Shown in pieces: positions 14,506 through 19,828 of a stretch of DNA of 19,828 nucleotides. This DNA is from Jaenimonas drosophilae (taxonomy: Eukaryota; Euglenozoa; Kinetoplastea; Trypanosomatida; Trypanosomatidae). Under the pieces are notes generated by a model. That model saw only the letters and a program-made list of their open reading frames with translations, did no database searches and was not told the DNA's origin. Positions within the stretch are counted from its first letter, which is position 1, and each line of letters starts with the position of its first letter. The DNA lies in the NCBI GenBank assembly GCA_030849065.1, contig JASAON010001390.1, positions 1 through 19,828 on the forward strand. Reading direction: 5' to 3'. A program made the translations under genes and the position numbers.

Positions 14506-15297
14506 ATGAACCATGATGACGCAATGTGGAATATAATGGGGCAAACGTTTTGCTCATTCAAGGTGAAGACCCATGACGACAAGGTTCGTTTCTGCCGAAA
14601 CCCATACAATGTTACTGGTCTCTGCCAGCGTGGTGTGTGCCCCCTTTCCAACGCGCAATACGCTACTGTAATTGAGCACGAGGATGAACTGTATCTCTAC
14701 GTTAAGACAGCAGAGCGTGCGCACCTTCCTAGGCGCCAGTGGGAGAAAGTTAAGCTGGACACAAACTTTCCGAAGGCTCTAGCTCAAATCGATGATGAGT
14801 TGCAGTGGTGGGATCAAAAACTGGTCAACAAAGTGAAGGCTCGCCTTCTGCGATTAAAGCAGTACTTAATGCGTAAGAGAAAGATGCTCATGGAACCCAA
14901 GGTTGAGTATGTATCTGTGAACAAGCGCCAGGAAGACAAATTGCTTCGTCGCGAGGAGAAGGCTGAGGCCGCCGCCCGCGTTGAGCTAGAAATTGAGAAG
15001 GAACTCCTAGACCGTCTGAGAAAGGGAACCTATGACAGTGTCATGAACTGCAGCAAGGAGGCATTCGAGAAGATCTTAGATGAAGAAGAGGACCGTGCAG
15101 AATTTGATGCCTTGGAGGATGAAGAGGATGAGGAGTATCCTGATTTTGTCATGGATGATGAGGAGGAGGAAGAGGTAGAATCTGCCAAGGTGGGTAAAGT
15201 GCGACATCGTCGACAAAAGGATAAATTGCTTATTGAGGAGGAGGTGGAGCGAGAGGGGCACAAGCGCAGCCGAATTGAAGAGGACCTGGAATGGTAA
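14506..15297 (+). CDS. MAK16: MAK16, nucleolar 60S ribosome assembly factor
   Basis: The 263-residue protein matches the MAK16 family from its first residues. The N-terminus has the four-cysteine cluster C16, C30, C40, C45 in the typical FCSF ... FCRNPYNVTGLCQRGVCPLSNAQYATV context, followed by LYVKTAERAHLPRRQWEKVKL (64-84) and KALAQIDDEL. The second half is charged. It has a basic stretch (LRLKQYLMRKRKM), a long Glu/Asp-rich segment at 193-226 and a KRSRIEEDLEW end, as is usual for these nucleolar proteins. Known: MAK16 joins early pre-60S particles with RPF1 and neighbours that stabilise 25S/28S rRNA domain I, and the cysteines bind a metal centre. Length is close to other protist members. 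No kinetoplastid-specific insertion is obvious. Confidence 0.96.
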   Translation: MNHDDAMWNIMGQTFCSFKVKTHDDKVRFCRNPYNVTGLCQRGVCPLSNAQYATVIEHEDELYLYVKTAERAHLPRRQWEKVKLDTNFPKALAQIDDELQWWDQKLVNKVKARLLRLKQYLMRKRKMLMEPKVEYVSVNKRQEDKLLRREEKAEAAARVELEIEKELLDRLRKGTYDSVMNCSKEAFEKILDEEEDRAEFDALEDEEDEEYPDFVMDDEEEEEVESAKVGKVRHRRQKDKLLIEEEVEREGHKRSRIEEDLEW

Positions 15298-15754
15298 GTG
15301 GCTATCCCCTCGACGGTTTCCTTGCTCCATTTCCAAAGGTCTCCTTTGGTATTTTCATTAAGCAGCCAATGTGGTTTTAACCGTAAGTTGGATATGACGA
15401 GTAATGTTTCCTGCCATCTGCTGTTGGCAAAACGGCAGTTTTTTTGCCAGTCTGTCGAAGACACGAAGTAGTTGAGCCATCAGCTGTGGCAACGCCCCTG
15501 CTATTTCAGCCCAAAGGATCGTCAATTGCATCGATGTGATTCTGCAGATGGACTGGCGCAACTGAACAACGTAATCTGCGATTCCTTCCCACGCGATTGC
15601 GACCTCCATTAAATACTCTCGTTCACGAATCAACTCTCCAACTTGTTATCTCACAAAAAAAACATTGCCACTTGTAATTGTTAGTTAGCATCAGTCGAGA
15701 ATATCAAATCAAAGCTACAATCCAATCAAAGAGGCCGTTTCACTTCGGTGTTTT
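15298..15754. other. Intergenic spacer, possible antisense small ORF
   Basis: No + strand gene is supported. The minus strand has a 83-codon frame from an ATG at 15609 down to 15358, with balanced amino-acid composition and amphipathic helices (VVQLRQSI, LMAQLLRVFDRLAKKL). It runs against the polycistronic direction and matches no family I know, so it is not called as a gene. Near 15653-15662 there is an A run, i.e. a T run on the minus strand. Confidence 0.35.
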
Positions 15755-15780
15755 ATGCGATTATTTACATCCAAAGCCAG

Positions 15781-15800
15781 CTTCGTTCCCTCACCCACAG
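15781..15800 (+). promoter_or_regulatory. Candidate trans-splice acceptor for the short FPPS form
   Basis: The tract CTTCGTTCCCTCACCCACAG has AG at 15799-15800, 17 nt before the ATG at 15818. It lies inside an upstream in-frame extension beginning at 15755. Use of this acceptor would exclude the extension. Confidence 0.55.
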
Positions 15801-15817
15801 CATTTCGGTTTCAAAGA

Positions 15818-16906
15818 ATGGCTCACAGTGATCGTTTCATGAAGGTGTACCAGGAGATACAGACTGTTCTCTTGAAGCAGGCAGAGCAACGGCACCAAAT
15901 GGACCCAAATCGTGGCCGGTACCTCAAGGAAATGATGAATGTTACGTGCCTTGGTGGAAAGTATAATCGTGGGCTATGTGTAGTGGATGTTGCTGAGTGC
16001 ATGTCAGTCAGCAATGGAGTGGACAGTCGAAAGCGAGAAGAGGTTCTTCACGATGCATGCGTCTGTGGATGGATGATTGAGATGCTCCAGGCTCATTTCC
16101 TTATTGAGGATGATATCATGGACCACAGCACCACGCGACGAGGAAAGCCATGCTGGTACTTGCACCCCGGCGTTACCACGCAGGTTGCCATTAATGACGG
16201 CCTTATTGTGCTGGGATGGGCAACTCAAATGGCGTTTCATTACTTCGCCAATCGCCCGTATTTGCTGAACATCCTTCGCGTTTTTCATGACGTCGATATG
16301 ACTACCACCATTGGCCAGCTTTACGATGTTTCCATGATGCAAGATTCAGCAAAGCTGGACCCGTACACATCCAGTCCTAACACAACAGACTATGTGGAGT
16401 ACACACTGTTCAACTATCGCCGTATTGTGATCTACAAGACAGCATATTACACTTACTGGCTTCCCCTAACAATGGGATTGATTGTAAGCGAATCTGCGTC
16501 AAAAGTGGACCCTAAGCTCGTTCAGCGCGTCTCCCTACTGATGGGCGAGTACTTTCAGGTTCAGGATGACGTGATGGACTGTTTCACTCCACCGGAGAAG
16601 CTAGGGAAGATTGGAACCGACATTCAAGATGCGAAATGCTCCTGGCTGGCGGTAACGTTTCTGGAATCTGCAAGTTCCGAGCAGATCGAAACCTTCAAGG
16701 CTAACTACGGTTCACGCGACGAAGACAAGGTTTCAATCATCAAGCAACTATATCGTGATTGTCGTCTTGAGGATAAATTTCTCTCGTATGAAGCTGGGGT
16801 TGCTTCTGAAGTGAAGGGTCTTATTGACGAGCTTCATCGTGGATCACCTGCGTTTGCGAAGAGTGTGGAAATTCTCTGGAAAAAAACATATAAGCGTCAG
16901 AAGTAG
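15818..16906 (+). CDS. FPPS: Farnesyl diphosphate synthase (kinetoplastid type)
   Basis: It makes farnesyl diphosphate from IPP and DMAPP/GPP, the precursor of sterols, ubiquinone, dolichol and prenyl groups. From the ATG at 15818 the protein has 362 residues. The first Asp-rich motif DDIMD is at 98-102 and the second begins at D250 (DDVMD). These are the same positions as in the T. cruzi enzyme, which strongly supports this start. Other signatures: CLGGKYNRG (44-52), RRGKPCWY (107-114), GQLYD (166-170), KTAYYTYWLP (207-216), and the C-terminal KKTYKRQK with the basic end typical of the family. Residues H93-F94, five and four before the first Asp motif, are bulky, as expected for a C15 chain length. 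The frame extends upstream to an ATG at 15755, adding 21 residues that look like a mitochondrial presequence. Confidence 0.96.
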   Translation: MAHSDRFMKVYQEIQTVLLKQAEQRHQMDPNRGRYLKEMMNVTCLGGKYNRGLCVVDVAECMSVSNGVDSRKREEVLHDACVCGWMIEMLQAHFLIEDDIMDHSTTRRGKPCWYLHPGVTTQVAINDGLIVLGWATQMAFHYFANRPYLLNILRVFHDVDMTTTIGQLYDVSMMQDSAKLDPYTSSPNTTDYVEYTLFNYRRIVIYKTAYYTYWLPLTMGLIVSESASKVDPKLVQRVSLLMGEYFQVQDDVMDCFTPPEKLGKIGTDIQDAKCSWLAVTFLESASSEQIETFKANYGSRDEDKVSIIKQLYRDCRLEDKFLSYEAGVASEVKGLIDELHRGSPAFAKSVEILWKKTYKRQK

Positions 16907-17609
16907 TGGAACGCTATATAGAGAATGTGGCATGGTCTTAAATAGGAAGGGTCCAATTCTTCGGATGTTCTCTACGTATTCGCATCACTTACGGTCCGAC
17001 ACGATGCGAGATGTACGATGAGTTAACTTCACTAGTAGTCGACCATGGTTTCTTGGGTACTAAGCATGTCTGAGCACCGGCACCTTATTCTAGGTTGTGG
17101 GGGTTCAGAACTATTCTCTCTTTGTGGTTTGACCAGCGAAGCTATTCGTTTGCCAATGCCATTGCGCCCACTTACATACTGAGCGATGAGTAACAACGAA
17201 AGATTCGAGGCTTTCTGTACGGGTACTCACATACTATGGCTGATCACTGTTCACCTACACTGCGGGATGCAGATACTGATTGCTTCTGTCCTTGAGTTGT
17301 CTGTATTGCGTCTGTTAACTCTAATGGAAGCCTTCCCTCCATGTCTATATTATGTTCTCCTCTTTTTCTTTGTGTTGAGTATCGAGGAGCACAGTGCTGC
17401 ACCCGTAGACAAAGCAGTTCTTGACGTTCCGTTTTGCGCTGCCTGGTCAGCTCCACCATTATTTAGTGCATTTTATTGTGACAAGCGCCAAAATTACATT
17501 AATCAGTTAAGAAGTAGATTTGTGCCGAGTGGGAACCCGACACGACCACTAATCATCTCTGCGTAGATTGAAGCCGTGCGTTTCACTCAGATTTTCTGCT
17601 GTTGCCATC
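16907..17609 (+). other. Long intergenic region with weak hydrophobic ORF and splice acceptor
   Basis: About 700 nt. A 126-codon frame at 17186-17566 encodes a hydrophobic N-terminal half (WLITVHLHC, CLYYVLLFFFVLSI) that partly translates the tract TGTTCTCCTCTTTTTCTTTG. I see no family likeness, so it is probably not a gene. The AG at 17589-17590 (TTTCACTCAG) is a plausible acceptor for the DHHC gene, with a 19-nt 5' UTR. The rest shows nothing recognisable. Confidence 0.45.
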
Positions 17610-18812
17610 ATGCCCTGCTGCCTCATTCGACCAGAGAACTACGAAGAAGGGGCATGGATTGACGTCTATGGCAATCCTGTTCGACCACGACGCAATGGAT
17701 ATGAATATCCACTAGATCCGCTGCAAGTTGCTGCATGGGCGACTATCATCTCCCTTGTTATCCTTCACTTCACCTGCACCATTCCGTTCTTTGATGGAAC
17801 AATACAAATTGTCGTTGCTGTGATCTCAGCAGTGCTGGTGGTTGCAATTTGCTCTGTGAAGGTGTCACTCGAGCTGTTTCGCCCAGAGGACCCTGAGATT
17901 TTTCGTACCGACATTCCTCGCTATGAGCGAGAAGATCTTCAGGAGGAAGACGCTCCACCTGGGACGGAACCGTGCCAGTACTGCCGGCGGTTTGTTATTC
18001 TTGGAAGCAAACATTGCTCCATGTGCGATAAGTGTGTTCCTGGGTTTGACCATCATTGCCAATGGCTCAACACGTGTGTTGGAAGCAAAAACTATTATCT
18101 CTTCGCAACTTTTATGGGTTGCGCATGGGTTGGCATGGCATGGGTATTCTCGTGGACAGTCTACCTATTCCAGTACATTCTGCGCGACACCGACCGTTTT
18201 AGGAGAGATCGCATGGATGGCCGAGCGTATCATAATGGTTCTGTCGGCTCGATGGTGGTCATTCTCATTTTTAATGGCATTGTCATTCTTCTAACCGCGG
18301 TGGCGATGGCTCGTCTTGCAAAGCTCATCATGTACCACATCTATCTACGCTTCACGAACCAGACGACATATTCCCGTATCATCGAAAAGCGTGTAAGGGA
18401 GCGCATACTGGCAATGGAAGCTTCAAAGAGGAATGCCGACGGTATGAGCCCCGCTGCGCCAAAAAAGAAAAAGGGAATCTGCGGGGCTGAGGTACGTCGT
18501 GACTTCAAGAAGGACAAGGCTAACAACGCTAGCTCGGCCCCGACAGCTCCAGCGTCAAATGTTCCCCCACCGTTTGACGGACCTGTCCCTCAAATGGGGA
18601 GCACCGCCGCTCTCACAAGCGTGGATGAGAATGGCTACCGTCTCCCACCTCGTGGGGAAGGTGCGCCAATACCACCTCCTCGCTTCGATCACCAGAGTAC
18701 CTTCAACCAAGACCACAACTCTAATCCAGTAGAGCATCGTGAACCCTATGGCGGAGAGGAGGACCCATTTGGCAGTAACGAGCCCATAACGGTAGATCTC
18801 ATGTTTCGATAA
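17610..18812 (+). CDS. DHHC-type protein S-acyltransferase (palmitoyltransferase)
   Basis: This 400-residue protein starts at the first ATG after AG 17589-17590; the upstream open frame begins only at a TTG. Membrane helices lie at about 38-60, 64-88, 163-190 and 213-238. The cytosolic cysteine-rich domain 120-160 has C122, C125, H135, C136, C139 and C142, then the active-site FDHHCQWLNTCVG with D147-H148-H149-C150. The PLDPLQVAAW start of helix 1 resembles the animal ZDHHC1/11 group. After helix 4 the family TTxE motif reads TTYS (252-255), so the Glu is missing. The C-terminal 140 residues are polar and Pro-rich, with a KKKK patch (285-288) and a DPF motif (385-387). Known: these enzymes palmitoylate cysteines of membrane-associated proteins in Golgi, endosome or plasma membrane. 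Substrates are unknown; MPCC at the N-terminus may itself be acylated. Confidence 0.94.
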   Translation: MPCCLIRPENYEEGAWIDVYGNPVRPRRNGYEYPLDPLQVAAWATIISLVILHFTCTIPFFDGTIQIVVAVISAVLVVAICSVKVSLELFRPEDPEIFRTDIPRYEREDLQEEDAPPGTEPCQYCRRFVILGSKHCSMCDKCVPGFDHHCQWLNTCVGSKNYYLFATFMGCAWVGMAWVFSWTVYLFQYILRDTDRFRRDRMDGRAYHNGSVGSMVVILIFNGIVILLTAVAMARLAKLIMYHIYLRFTNQTTYSRIIEKRVRERILAMEASKRNADGMSPAAPKKKKGICGAEVRRDFKKDKANNASSAPTAPASNVPPPFDGPVPQMGSTAALTSVDENGYRLPPRGEGAPIPPPRFDHQSTFNQDHNSNPVEHREPYGGEEDPFGSNEPITVDLMFR

Positions 18813-19828
18813 ATAGCGTCAAGTGACCTGCCCCCAGGCGTTGGCTCATCTCCTCTCCGTGCATCCGTGATTTTGATGGATTTCTCACCTCCAGAGAAGT
18901 GTGCCTCTCACTCCACGCAAATCAAAGATGTGTAACTCACTGTCACATGAATCATTTTGTTTGTCCTATCGCGGCTAATGGATCTGGTGGTATTCTCCAC
19001 GATTTGAGAGTGGCACTTCCATTCTCGGTGCAATATCTGAGTCTTATCCGTTGATGGCCTATTGAAGTTATTTATGTGTATACCAACCGCTGTAGACGAG
19101 CTGTATCGGCTTTTCTCTGAAAGTGCTGGAGCATACGATGACTCAGCGATGGTGAGCAACCCGCAGAACAATAGCTGTGAGATGGTACGCGAGCCTGAAG
19201 TGTACCAGTAGCCCCTATCAAATACCAACTTCCGAAGTTGTTCAGCAGTGATGAGTAGTCCTGTTCATTAGTGTTATTGCCAAGAAAACGTTGGGGTATG
19301 CTTTTGACTGTTTCCAACTGTTTTCTATAGCACACACTAGAGTGAGGTTGCTACAGCAGTCTACTCCGCTCTAGGTCACCTCGAGTTCCATCCATTCACC
19401 ATCCCATGCTCGATAAGTTGGAGTGTGTACCATCGTAATCTACGCCGTTAGCACAATTAAAACACATGCCATTTGCTGTGTCTACCTCTCCTTACTCAGA
19501 CAATTTAAAAAGATTTGTCGTATTCTCGCATCTACTCATTCCACGGTGATCTAGGTAGCATCCCAGTGTCTCGACGCGTATGGTGCGTTCTCCACTGAGA
19601 TTAGGGCGTCGGACAAATTGCTCGATAGTGTCTTTTGGGAGTGGAACGAAACCATGGACGACATCTCTGACACTCACTGCTCATACAGGATGCTTGAATC
19701 TCATACATTGTGGATCGAAAATTGCGCAAAGTAGTACCGATTACTGTCCGATGGAAGGTTTGAATGTCGTTGGACTAGCGCTAAGAACAAGGTTACTGAT
19801 GGCTGCAGGATCTGCGATGCAGCCATCT
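18813..19828. other. 1-kb region with no recognisable gene at the right end
   Basis: Frames on both strands are short (at most about 106 codons, minus strand) and their translations resemble no family. Composition is ordinary, without the G/C homopolymers of the left end. It may be the 3' UTR of the DHHC gene plus a termination or long intergenic region, or the 5' part of a transcript whose gene lies beyond the window. Confidence 0.5.
19798..19827. repeat. Perfect 10-bp inverted repeat (hairpin)
   Basis: GATGGCTGCA (19798-19807) and TGCAGCCATC (19818-19827) are exact reverse complements separated by a 10-nt loop. It touches the end of the window. No gene is adjacent, so its role cannot be told. 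Confidence 0.8.

Noticed and set aside
17186..17566. 126-codon frame with a membrane-like segment between FPPS and the DHHC gene
   Set aside because: The hydrophobic part coincides with a pyrimidine tract, the remainder resembles nothing, and no good acceptor precedes it. It remains possible but unsupported.
17568..17609. Upstream extension of the DHHC frame from TTG
   Set aside because: No ATG is present, and the likely acceptor AG at 17589-17590 would remove most of it.
1..19828. Mobile elements, CRISPR arrays, retroposons, spliced-leader RNA or snRNA genes
   Set aside because: No transposase, reverse transcriptase, spaced direct repeats, or recognisable spliced-leader or snRNA sequence was seen on either strand by eye; a covariance-model search would be decisive.

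Overview
The window looks like nuclear DNA from a kinetoplastid protist (trypanosomatid or bodonid; genus not resolved from sequence alone). Thirteen protein genes run head-to-tail on the + strand with no introns. Most are preceded by a pyrimidine tract and an AG that fit spliced-leader trans-splicing acceptors. Several products have kinetoplastid-type features: a farnesyl diphosphate synthase whose length and Asp-motif positions match the 362-residue Trypanosoma cruzi enzyme, a MAM33/p22-like mitochondrial protein, and an F-box plus RRM-like protein resembling the trypanosome CFB family.

Layout. Positions 1-2250 are a strikingly GC-rich stretch full of G or C homopolymers (7-15 nt) with no credible gene. 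Runs tend to be C on the left and G on the right, with an AT-richer middle near 720-1010. A tRNA-Cys(GCA) with a T8 terminator lies at 2075-2156. Base composition then becomes ordinary and the gene array starts at 2399. The best reading is a transcription-initiation or strand-switch region at the head of a polycistronic unit.

The array, in order: MAM33-domain mitochondrial protein; a TPR-like protein of unknown role; a degenerate EF-hand protein with a long charged helix and a -CC tail; a probably mitochondrial cyclophilin lacking the cyclosporin-binding Trp; an F-box/RRM-like protein ending in an MKT1-binding-like WTHYPY motif; an FKBP12-type immunophilin; an aquaporin-family channel with NPM/NPA boxes and no filter Arg; a centrin; a 12-repeat MORN protein; a redox-dead thioredoxin-like/TPR protein; MAK16 (60S ribosome assembly); FPPS (isoprenoid synthesis); and a DHHC palmitoyltransferase. 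The last 1 kb holds no recognisable gene.

The genes do not form one pathway, which is usual for kinetoplastid polycistronic units. Themes recur: mitochondrial proteins, two immunophilins, two EF-hand proteins, and lipid modification (FPPS makes prenyl donors, DHHC palmitoylates, and the -CC protein is a possible lipidation substrate). Regulation is expected to be mostly post-transcriptional. Starts were placed at the first ATG after the likely splice acceptor; several open frames extend further upstream only because they read through pyrimidine tracts.
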